A DNA stretch of 64,000 nt from positions 134,676,090-134,740,089 of the forward strand of contig CATIUR010000002.1 in NCBI GenBank assembly GCA_949592205.1, in the 5' to 3' direction. The notes beneath the pieces were generated by a model. The model was not told the DNA's origin, ran no database searches, and saw only the letters and a program-made list of their open reading frames with translations. Source of the DNA: Helichrysum umbraculigerum (lineage: Eukaryota > Streptophyta > Magnoliopsida > Asterales > Asteraceae). The translations under genes and the position numbers were made by a program. Position 1 is the stretch's first letter, and each line of letters begins with the position of its first letter. Below are positions 1-9,220 of this stretch, in pieces.

Positions 1-1105
1 AAACTGTTTCTCCTTCCGCTGTCCTAGAACTGCTCCGACTGCGAAATCACTGGCGTCACACATGATTTCAAATGGGAGACTCCAGTCTGGAGCAACCATG
101 ATCGGTGCATGAACAAGCAGATCTTTCAGATGATCGAAGGCCTTGAGACATTCGTCTGTAAAGACAAACGGAGTATCCTTTTCGAGGAGATGAGTCATAG
201 GTCGGGATATCTTAGAGAAATCTTTGATAAAGCGACGGTAGAACCCGGCGTGTCCTAGAAAACTGCGGATGGCTTTGATAGAGGTGGGTGGTGGAAGTTT
301 TGAGATGGTCTCGACTTTTACTTTGTCAACTTCAATTCCAGCTTTGGATATACGGTGTCCTAAAACTATGCCTTCTTTTACCATGAAATGGCATTTTTCC
401 CAATTCAGAACTAGGTTCAATTCTTCACATCGGGTGAGCATTTTGTTCAAGTTAGAAAGACAAGTGGTGAACGAATCTTCGAAAACTGAAAAATCATCCA
501 TGAACACTTCCATGCATTGTTCAATCATGTCGTGGAAGATTGCTACCATGCATCTTTGAAATGTCGTCGGTGCATTACATAAGCCAAACGGCATACGTCG
601 GTAGGCAAAGGTTCCGTATGGACAAGTGAACGTCGTCTTTTCTTGGTCCTTTGGATCGAGAGGTATCTGAAAATAGCCGGAGAAACCGTCGAGGAAGCAA
701 TAGAATTCGTTTCCTGACAATCTTTCAAGCATCTGATCAATGAACGGTAGAGGGAAGTGATCTTTGCGTGTAGCTTCATTTAGTTTCCGATAGTCGATAC
801 ATACCCTTCAACCGGTGACGGTTCTTGTTGGAATCAACTCGTTGTCTTCGTTAGCGATGACCGTCATGCCTCCTTTCTTTGGGACGACTTGAACTGGACT
901 GACCCATGGGGAATCTGAAATAGGGTAAATTAAACCAGCATCCAAGAGTTTGGTAACCTCCTTTTTCACCACGTCTTGAATCTTCGGGTTAACTCTCCTT
1001 TGCCTTTGAATAGAGGGCCTGAAGTCATTTTCTATTAAGATCTTGTGAGTGCAGTAATTTGGGCTGATCCCTTGTATGTCAGAGATTTTCCATGCAATCG
1101 CTTTT
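1..1105 (-). pseudogene. Reverse transcriptase of the Athila-like element (broken, truncated by window edge)
   Basis: On the minus strand this encodes the palm and fingers of a Ty3/gypsy reverse transcriptase. The pieces seen are a CIDYRKLNEAT block (about 780-805), an FxxPFGLxNAP-type block (about 570-600), an FMDD catalytic core near 496-507 and the LGH segment near 250-270, followed by the start of the connection/RNase H region, which leaves the window. An in-frame TGA at 808-810 interrupts it just before the CIDYR block, and a one-base frameshift near 1105 separates it from the upstream linker. It would copy element RNA into DNA in the virus-like particle if intact. The family call is firm; the copy is not functional. 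Confidence 0.85.
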
Positions 1106-1658
1106 TATGTGACTTTAGAACCTCAATGAGTAGTGCTTTCTCTTCAGGCTTCATATCTTTGGATATGATAACCGGTAAGTGCGAAGTTCCTTCGAGAAAA
1201 GCATATTCAAGGTGTGAGGGAAGTTCCTTTAGCTCCAATTCGGGTGGTTCTTCAGTGGAAGGCTTCATCCTGGCAATCTCGTCTCTCTTAAGCTCATCGT
1301 ATGTTGTCTGATAATCTGACTCAACTGCAGGTGCCTCTGGAATGTTGGCTGATGCTATTTCAACCCATTCTGTATTGTTGTAAAGCTCATCTTTTCTCAT
1401 CTCATATTTTACTTGGGAAGATTGAGAGATTGCATTATCTTCAGTGATTATTTCCTTGTTGTCCTTTGTGAATGCAAATCTTTGAAACTGAGCTGAAGAA
1501 GATGTGGTAAAAGTAATCTCTGGTTTCAAGTTTTCACAACTTTCAGAAAGTTGCGGATCGGATGGTTTAAGCATTGACTCCATTTCCTTGAGAGTCTTCA
1601 GAATTTCTTCTTTTGAGAGAGATGAATCAGGAATTTCAGAATTAGGGTTTCTTCTCAA
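1035..1658 (-). pseudogene. Protease-RT linker of the Athila-like polyprotein
   Basis: An open stretch of about 207 codons lies in the same frame as the upstream gag-protease ORF and is separated from it by a single TAA at 1677-1679. It is acidic and low in recognised motifs, as expected for the linker between protease and reverse transcriptase in Athila polyproteins. Its last 20 or so codons are out of frame, because one base has been lost in the A/G run near 1105 and the RT frame takes over there. It is annotated as part of a broken polyprotein and not as a separate gene. Confidence 0.7.
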
Positions 1659-1676
1659 GAGAGTGACCGAAGTGCC

Positions 1677-3902
1677 TTATCCAAGTGGTACAGCAGTGAT
1701 AAATCTGTTGGGCTGTAAGTTGGAATTCTTTAAAGGTAATAGCACTTCCTTTGATGCAATGGATGGATCCGAGATAGCTGAGCATAGACCCGCACCTTCT
1801 TCACAGATTTGCCTTGTTGTGATGACAGTGTTTGGAAGGGGATTAATGCTGCTTACTGCGAGGATTTCTTCCAAGTGTTCTTCAATTATTTCCTGCATAG
1901 AATCTACAAGACCAAGGTCTTCTCCCATAGGAAGTTTCATTAGTTTATCGACATTGAAGGTTACTTCCTCAGTTCCCACTCTAAGTTTTAAAGATTTTTC
2001 ATTCACGTCAATGACGGCCTTGGCAGTATTTAGGAAAGGTCTACCTAGGATGAGTGGTACCTGAGTGTCTTCCTCAATATCCATAACAACAAAATCAACA
2101 GGAAAGACGAATTTATCAACACGCACCATAATATCTTCAGCAATTCCTCGAGGGAGTTTAACTGATCTATCAGCTAATTGGATGGTCATACGGGTTGGTA
2201 AAAGTTCGCTTAATCCTAGTTTCCTATAAAGCGAGTATGGCATAAGGTTTACACTAGCTCCTAAGTCAGCTAAGGCGTTACTTATTTGAACATCCTGAAG
2301 GTAACAAGGAATAGTGAAACGGCCAGTGTCTCCTAGCTTTGGGGGCAGTCCTTGTTGCATAATTAAAGAGCATTCTGCGTCTAAGGGTAAGTTAACTATT
2401 TGACTGAGCTTTTCTTTGTTGGATAAAAGTTCTTTAAAGAATTTGGCACAACTAGGCATTTCAACTAAAGCATCTAATAATCGAACGTTTAAGTGTAGGC
2501 TTTTGAACATCTCTAGATATTTTCCAAACTGGGCTTCTTGTTTCTCTTTCTTAAGCCTACCAGGGAAAGGTATACGTGTTGGTTTAACTACTTCTGGAGC
2601 TTTGGAAGATTCTGGTTCAGGAGAGGTGACAGGAGTGTCAACAGGTACTGAATCAGTGGGTAGAGAAGAACTAGAAGGCTCGTCTGAAGGAATATCTTCT
2701 GATTTCTCATTCTTAGTCTCTTTTCCGCCTCTAGTGACAACAAGGATATCATCATAATCATAACATGAATGATGAATAGCTTTGCTAATCGCTTCTTCTC
2801 TTTGCTTCTCCTCAACTTTTAAAAACAATCTTTTAACATTATCCTCCATGTTTTTAATTAAATCGTTTGAAATTCTGAGCAAATAATCAATTTGGTTTTG
2901 AAAATCAACAATTTGTTTGTTTTTATTATTTTGCTCAACCATGAAGTTATTGAAAATCGTATTGTTTAGACGAGAAGACAATTGAGAAGAAGTGGAGGGT
3001 GTAGAGGGAACTAACAAATGAGAGATAGGTTGTTTGAATAACCGCTGAGTGAAAGGTTTTGAATGAATGATTTGATCAGTGGTTCCAGACGTGGCGAGAA
3101 CATCTTCCTTGGGCTTCGAGCGTGAGAAGAGCCGTTGAGGTTGCTTCTTAGGTTTGGAAGAGTCTTGCATATCCTTAACAACTTTAGAGATGGATTCGAG
3201 TTGAGTTCTTAAAGTGTCGAACGCTTGAGTAGAAGTGTCTTTGTTTTCCGAAGTTGATTCATCAAACTCCAAGTCATGTTGGTGCATCGTTATCGTCTCA
3301 ATCAACTTCCAGGCTTCTTCTGACGTATGTAGTATGAAATTTCCGGACGAAGCAGCATCGAGGGTTTGTTGGTGATGAGGATTCAGACTGTTGTAGAATG
3401 TGCAGACCAGATTCGTTTCAGCCAACTGATGATTCGGACATCTTCCAAGCAGATTCTTAAAGCGTTCCCAAGCTGAGCTTAATGATTCAGTAGTTCCTTG
3501 ACGAAAGTTAATGATTTCATTCTTGAGCTTGGTTTGTAGGGATGGAGGGAAAAACTTAGCTAAGAACTTAGTAGCCATCTCCTCCCATGTATGAATCGAA
3601 TTGGGTTCGAGTTCATAAAACCATGTCTGAGCTCGGAAAGCTAAAGAATAAGGAAACAGGTGAAGTCGGGTGACTTTGACACTGGATCCGGTTTGTTCGA
3701 AAGAGTCGGAAAGGTTGATGAACTTGTTAAGATGGGCTTTTGGATTTTCAACCGAAAGACCATGAAACTGACATTGAGATTTAAGTAATTTAATGAAGTG
3801 TGGTCTGATTTCAATGGTTTCGTCGGTTGGTGATACGATTGGTCCTCCTCGTCCCTCTAGCAGTGGTTGGGTTGATGAGGCGAGAGTGATACGATTCGCC
3901 AT
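1677..3902 (-). CDS. Gag-protease polyprotein of the Athila-like element
   Basis: A 741-residue ORF starts with MANRITLASS just downstream of the leader. Residues of about 60-190 form a retrotransposon-gag capsid domain (blocks RAQTWFYEL, WEEMATKFLAKFF and FRQGTTESLSSAWERFKNLL). The middle is serine- and lysine-rich and disordered. Around residue 547 lies the aspartic protease motif ADLGASVNLMPYS, followed by a VPLILGRPFL block, both typical of the Athila protease. I see no CCHC zinc knuckle. The product would form the particle shell and cleave the polyprotein. The ORF is uninterrupted, but the pol behind it is cut off by the TAA at its end and by further lesions. The start is the first ATG after the primer site and leader. 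Confidence 0.85.
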   Translation of the reverse strand: MANRITLASSTQPLLEGRGGPIVSPTDETIEIRPHFIKLLKSQCQFHGLSVENPKAHLNKFINLSDSFEQTGSSVKVTRLHLFPYSLAFRAQTWFYELEPNSIHTWEEMATKFLAKFFPPSLQTKLKNEIINFRQGTTESLSSAWERFKNLLGRCPNHQLAETNLVCTFYNSLNPHHQQTLDAASSGNFILHTSEEAWKLIETITMHQHDLEFDESTSENKDTSTQAFDTLRTQLESISKVVKDMQDSSKPKKQPQRLFSRSKPKEDVLATSGTTDQIIHSKPFTQRLFKQPISHLLVPSTPSTSSQLSSRLNNTIFNNFMVEQNNKNKQIVDFQNQIDYLLRISNDLIKNMEDNVKRLFLKVEEKQREEAISKAIHHSCYDYDDILVVTRGGKETKNEKSEDIPSDEPSSSSLPTDSVPVDTPVTSPEPESSKAPEVVKPTRIPFPGRLKKEKQEAQFGKYLEMFKSLHLNVRLLDALVEMPSCAKFFKELLSNKEKLSQIVNLPLDAECSLIMQQGLPPKLGDTGRFTIPCYLQDVQISNALADLGASVNLMPYSLYRKLGLSELLPTRMTIQLADRSVKLPRGIAEDIMVRVDKFVFPVDFVVMDIEEDTQVPLILGRPFLNTAKAVIDVNEKSLKLRVGTEEVTFNVDKLMKLPMGEDLGLVDSMQEIIEEHLEEILAVSSINPLPNTVITTRQICEEGAGLCSAISDPSIASKEVLLPLKNSNLQPNRFITAVPLG

Positions 3903-4073
3903 AACTTGTTTTTAGAAGAAAATAGGGTTTTGGAAGGATAGGTTTAACTAAGGACGGGAAATTAAAAACTAACTAACCTAGGGATAAAAACTGTAACTTC
4001 CGGATGATATTGATCTTCCGTAAGGATCGCTAAATAACTAAGATAACAAAATTCCTAAAATCGGTCGTTATAG
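3903..4073 (-). other. Leader between primer site and gag of the Athila-like element
   Basis: About 170 bases of noncoding leader separate the primer-binding site from the gag ATG. No other gene is seen here. Confidence 0.6.
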
Positions 4074-4091
4074 TCCCCGGCAGCGGCGCCA
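4074..4091 (-). promoter_or_regulatory. Primer-binding site, tRNA-Asp type
   Basis: Read on the minus strand this is TGGCGCCGCTGCCGGGGA, complementary to the 3' end of plant tRNA-Asp with one mismatch. It lies seven bases inside the LTR edge and marks the start of minus-strand cDNA synthesis. A tRNA-Asp primer is the usual choice of Athila elements. Confidence 0.85.
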
Positions 4092-5862
4092 AAAAGCTTG
4101 TCGTGCTTCCAGTGGTCGGACGGATTTTAATCCGGTCGTTGAACCAACCAACCAGGATGCGCGGACAGGGTTTTTAAATTTGTAGAGCAGGGGAATCCTA
4201 AGTTGTATACTACTGACAGACCTAAAAGGGCAGCAAGTGGTATGTATGACTCAGGTGTCGTTCTTCAAACTACAACGGGCATGGGAGTCTAGGAAGTTTT
4301 ATTATCTTTGGAGATTCAGCTAGGGTTTTTTTAAAAGCTTTTGGATAGGTTTGGTTTTTATAACTAAATAATAATTTAAATAAGGAAAATAAAACAAAAG
4401 AGGTTTGTACGGAGACTCGGTCAACAGAGGATAAGCGAGTGTTTACTATGATTTCGTTAAATGTTATTGATGAATAGTCAAGGGTAAGGCTACTAGATGT
4501 GATGACTAATCCGGAGAGGATAGAAACATAATTAATGCAAAGTATTGTACCTACGACCGTTCCGCGGCTTCCATACGTTTGTACTCCACCAATTGGTGTT
4601 TCCAGCACTATACCGAGTAATAGGGCATTTTACGGTTTTTCCGTTACATTAATTAGGGTTCCACATTACTCTGCAGATTTCCTATATCCTAATGAGCTAT
4701 AACTACGAGCCTATTAAATATCTAACGTAGAGTTGTCCGCAATCAGATAAATAACATGTCACGTGGATAGCAGTTATAGAAGTCAGATACACCGGAAGTT
4801 CTCCCAAATGTGCAGACCAATTTAACCGACGACTATCCTCGAATCCTGGTCCCTAGTCACAGTCATCAGAGACGTCTGTATCGTAGCGTGAATTGTTGAT
4901 TGAACAAGAACACGAACGGGGGTAATCCCGCGGACCAAGTTGGGATAATCGGGCTAACGATCGGTTAAATTGTTCAGCATTACAGATATAAATCATCACA
5001 ACTATTCCATGCATGTTAATCTACTGTGTAAACCAATATTCTGTGTCTGAAAACCTAATTATACAGTTACTGATATGAACCAGGAGGATAACTCTAGCAT
5101 GCATCATTCCTAAGGCAACAATCAAACAAGAACATGCAATAGGGTGACACATTACAGAATACCATAAACCTAAGCATAGCAGATAACCAATAATCAGATC
5201 ATAGATATCCCGAAAGTTCTCTCAAAGATATATAACAGATAAACATGAATCTAACCTATCTCTAATCCTACGCTCCGTGTCTCTTATGATTTCTTTCAAC
5301 CTAGAGAACACAGCCATACCAAGTTCATTGATCATCAAGTATAGAATAGGTAGAGAACGTACCACTAGTAATTGGCCAAGTTCTAGCAGGAAGCTTCTAA
5401 CCACAGCATAGGTTGGATAGATAAACTTTCGAGATTCAGTTTATGAGTTCATACACAGTTTAAAGTAACACTGGCAGAGTAACAACATGGCATAAACGTA
5501 TTGACTATTCTAACATAACTACATCATAGTAAAAACAAAGAAATGTCTAGCCTAACATTATATATCTAGCATACAATCCTAAACAAGCATAAACAAAGAA
5601 ACACATGTTTAAAACTGGAAAGTAAGAGATATATAAATAGAACCTTATATGAATTTATTACAGACAGATCTTCGCGAATACAATGTCTTGGAGTGACTCC
5701 GTACAAAAGCTAAAAGCTACCTCTACCTAACTATCTCTCTAACTAGCTCAATTCTAGAGAGAGAAAATCTTCTAGAGAGAGAGTGATGTGTGTGAGAGAG
5801 AAAGTGTAGGGAGAGAATGAAAATGAGAGAAATGGTATGTTTGAGGTTGGAGGTGTATCCAC

Positions 5863-5870
5863 TATTTATA
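5863..5870 (-). promoter_or_regulatory. TATA box in the Athila-like LTR
   Basis: TATAAATA on the minus strand, followed about 30-110 bases downstream by GA/CT-rich sequence typical of a plant 5' UTR. It probably sets the transcription start of the element. Confidence 0.6.
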
Positions 5871-5943
5871 GGCAAAGCATCAAATCGCGCGTACAACTCA
5901 CGAAGCAGCACGTACAAGCAAACGAAGCACGATATGGGGCAGG

Positions 5944-6045
5944 GGGGCCGTATACGGCTTGTATAGGGCCGTATAAGGTCTATACAAGGCCGTATACGGT
6001 CTATATAGGGCCGTACACGGTGCCTAGGGCCGTATACAGGCTTTG
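5944..6045 (-). repeat. GGCCGTATACGG motif array upstream of the Athila-like TATA box
   Basis: At least five spaced copies of a GGCCGTATA(C/A)GG-like palindromic 10-12-mer occur with a period of about 18-20 bases. The array lies about 75-180 bases upstream of the LTR TATA box, where an enhancer would be expected. Confidence 0.75.
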
Positions 6046-6458
6046 TCTGATTTCGTTCGTTACTTAAAACGTCCGTATCTCCTTCGTTATGCGTTCGTTT
6101 GACTCGATTCTTTCGCCTGTGGTTTCGTAATTCCGTTACGCTTCTAATGATGCCAATCTCACAGAAATTTGATGTGTAGAGCTTAGGCATTGCCGAAATG
6201 ACTTTTAATGGCTCTGAAAGCGTAGTGGTTTCTCCGTCCTTTGGCCGTTTCACTTGATTCCAGATTTTTCCGTCTCGATTTTATCTATACAACAGATGGT
6301 AGAAGTTAGGAGGTGTGCCTTGACAGGAAAATGAGGTCGGAAGAATCGGCCCGTATTAAAATGCCATGTTTTGTGCGATTTCAGAGCGTTTTCAGTGATT
6401 TTTACCACAACGTCTACTTTTGAACCACTTTAGTGAATTTTAATAAATAATCAATGTT

Positions 6459-8398
6459 TTGGAATGTTTTCACCAAAGAAAGGTCCAAAATGTGAGGAAT
6501 AAAGCTTCTAAAAACATGACTTTTTACGTCACATCACTACCATGTGATCCAAATATGCCTCCATTGGAAGAAAGTAATGATGCAGATGAAGAAGAGTTGT
6601 CCGAGCAGATATTGAATCACATTTTTGAGCCTACAAGAAATCTATTGGAAAGGTTATCTTTAACTGATTCAAATGATGAAGCTGACTACAACTATACAAA
6701 TCTGGAATCTGAGTTACATGAAACACCTACATCTAAATACATTCCTCATAGAAATCACCCTCTTGAGAATGTAATAGGTGACATTGGTTCTTTTGTTCAA
6801 AAAAGGAAGCAGACCAAGGATAATGAAGAAGAACTTCACACTTCTTTCTATGCCTATTTTCACTTTCAGATGGAACCAAAGAAGGTAACAGAATCTTTGA
6901 AGGATCCAAGTTGGATTGAAGCTATGCAGGAGGAGATGCTTCAATTCAAAATTCAGGAGGTATGGACATTGATGGATCTTCCCAAAAGAAAAAGGGCAAT
7001 TGGAACTAAGTGGATTTTCAGGAAAAAAAAAAGGATGAAAGGGGCATTGTAGTCAAGAACAAGGCTAGATTGGTAGCTCAGGGGTACTCACAAGAAGAAG
7101 GAATTGACTATGATGAGGTATTTGCTCCTGTGGAAAGGACAGAAGCAATAAGATTGTTTTTGGCTTATGCTTCATTCAAGGGATTTAAAGTGTACCAAAT
7201 GGATGTGAAGAGTGCCTTTCTGTATGGCACTATAGAGGAAGAAGGGTATGTATGCCAACCACCAAGGTTTGAAGATTCTAAATATCCTGATAAGGTATTA
7301 AGACTGGAAAAAGCTCTCTATGGATTGCATCAAGCACCTAGAGCTTGGTATGAGACCTTGTCAGAATAGTTGCTGGAGAATGGATTCAAAAGGAGTGCTA
7401 TTGACAAAACCTTGTTCATCAAAAGACTCAAGAATGATATCCTACTAGTTCAAGTCTATGTAGATGATATTATTTTTGGTTCTACAAGGGATAGTCATTG
7501 CAAGGAATTTGAAGCATTGATGCATGATAAGTTCAAGATTAGTTCCATGGGGGAATTAACTTTCTTTCTGGGATTACAAGTGAAACAGCAAAAGGATGGA
7601 ATCTTCATACATCGGAGTAGATAGGTGAATGACATACTGGAGAAGTTTGGCTACAAGGATGCAAAGATAGCAAGTACACCAGTGGAGGCACACAAGCAAT
7701 TAACAGCTGATCCTGAAGGTGAAGAAATTGATGTACACATGTACAAGTCAATGATAGGATCACTCATGTATCTGACCTCATCTAGGCCAGATATTATGTT
7801 TGTTGTGTGTCTATGTGCAAGATTTCAAACATGTCCAAAGCAATCACATATGTATGCAGTCAAAAGAATCTTTAGATATTTAAAGGGTCAACCAAAATTG
7901 GGCTTTTGGTATCCAAAGAGTAATTCTTTATATCTTGTTTCATATACAGATAGTGATTACGGTGCAAATTTGGACAGATAATCCACATCAGGAGGTTGTC
8001 AATTCTTAGGAGATAGACTGGTTTCATGGCAATGCAAGAAGCAGACCACTGTATCAACATCAACTGCAAAAGCAGAATATGTAGCTGTTGCAAGCTGCTG
8101 TGCTCAGGTGTTATGGATTCAAAATCAGATGCTTGATTATGGTTTGAATTTTCTTAATACTCCTATATTTATTGATAATAATTATGCTATCAGTATAATT
8201 AATAACCCAATTAAACATTCCAAAACTAAGCATATAGAGATAAGGTATCATTTTATAAGAGACTGCAATGAAAAACGACTCATTCAGATTTTTAAAGTCC
8301 ATACTGATAATCAATTTACAGATCTATTCACTAAAGCTTTTGATGTGGGTAGATTTACATTTTTGATTACTAGCATTGGAATGATAAATTTTTCTTAA
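6459..8398 (+). pseudogene. Copia D pol: reverse transcriptase-RNase H (broken)
   Basis: Encodes the C-terminal half of a copia polyprotein. A pre-RT linker with the NHPLENVIGD block lies at about 6755-6785, then RT blocks WIEAMQEEM, DEVFAPVERTEAIR, YQMDVKSAFLYG and LYGLHQAPRAWY, and the YVDDIIFG catalytic core near 7457-7480. RNase H follows with TDSDYG near 7950, KHIEIRYHFIRDC near 8230-8270 and the end FTKAFDVGRF. It is interrupted by a frameshift in the A run at 7022-7033, a TAG at 7367-7369, a TAG at 7622-7624 and a TAA at 7979-7981. Integrase and gag lie left of the Athila-like insertion. This was the replication enzyme of element D; it is not functional now. Confidence 0.9.
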
Positions 8399-9220
8399 GT
8401 CATTTTTCGTTCAAACTGTTTTATGTACATATCTATTTATTGCTTACGGGTTATTGCTGATAGTTTAACTAATGAAGTTAAGTTTTCATTAAAACTGTTA
8501 ACTATTATTACTGTCAGTTATTTAGTTATAACTGTTAGTTCTAATACTTAATGAAAATTTTAAAACTCTCTTCATTAGTTATGACTGTATATATACTTGT
8601 ATATTTTTATTCCTTTTTTGTTTTTCAGTTTGCTGGTTATTACTACTAGCTTTGGATGTTAACGTTAATTTATGCAGGTTTTTGTGATTAAAAAAAAAAT
8701 TTTTGCTATCTCATTTTGTTGAGTATGATAAGACTGCTAGTATTATTTCCTTATTGGTTATCACTGCTAGTTGTTTTTATTACTGTTTAGTATAACTAAA
8801 AAGCTAAGTTTTTTATTACTGTTTGTGTTAAGTTGTTAATGCCTTGGTCGGTTATTACTGCTTATACAAATGAGTAATGTTAGCTTTATTAGTTATTACT
8901 GCTAGATGAAAAGTGCTCAGTTATAACTATTGGTTTTAATTGAGTTATCACTGCTTGTGTTAACTTAGTTATAACTGTCCGTGGTGCTATAGTTTTAACT
9001 ATTAGTTCAAACTCAGTTATTACTGCTAAGCATTACTCAGTTATTACAGTTACTGTTTAAATTAGGGCATTATTGATGCTATATAACTAACAGTCATAAA
9101 CCCTAATACACTTACGCTTTCAAAATAGCATTCAATACTCTCAACTACTTCACCCTGCGCGCCTAAAACACCATTCAAATCATTCAATTCACTGTTTAAT
9201 TCACCCAATCACTTAATCGT
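8399..9220 (+). repeat. Post-pol spacer of D with TTATTACTG motif array
   Basis: This noncoding spacer holds many scattered copies of a short motif, about TTAT(T/A)ACTG(C/T)TAGT, most densely at 8440-9060 and in one orientation. The same motif fills the U3 part of the D 3' LTR. A TATATAA at 9080-9086 lies about 135 bases before the envelope-like ATG and could serve as an internal promoter. No coding sequence is seen. Confidence 0.65.

Larger units (their letters stand above)
1..6453 (-). mobile_element. Athila-like Ty3/gypsy retrotransposon, 5' half
   Basis: This minus-strand LTR element reads, from right to left, as 5' LTR, tRNA-Asp primer site, gag-protease ORF, linker and reverse transcriptase, and runs off the left edge of the window. 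The tRNA-Asp-type primer site, the long LTR and the DLGAS-type protease fused behind a large gag match the Athila lineage of plant Ty3/gypsy elements. Only one LTR is in view, so no TSD can be checked. It appears to sit inside the pol region of copia element D, whose reading resumes just right of 6453. Pol is broken by two stop codons and one frameshift, so this copy is dead, although gag-protease is open. Confidence 0.85.
4099..6453 (-). repeat. 5' LTR of the Athila-like element
   Basis: The inner edge is well placed at the TG (plus strand) of 4099-4100, next to the primer site. The outer edge is uncertain: CA at 6452-6453 fits best with where copia D sequence resumes, and CA at 6293-6294 is an alternative. 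The LTR is therefore about 2.2-2.35 kb, normal for Athila. It has no coding content. It contains a TATA box (5863-5870), a motif array (5944-6045) just upstream of it, and GA-rich 5' UTR sequence at 5750-5830. The second LTR lies outside the window. Confidence 0.65.

Noticed and set aside
1..6453. Integrated plant pararetrovirus
   Set aside because: LTR, tRNA-Asp primer site and a gag-protease with the Athila DLGAS motif identify a Ty3/gypsy retrotransposon; no movement protein or coat-protein arrangement is seen.
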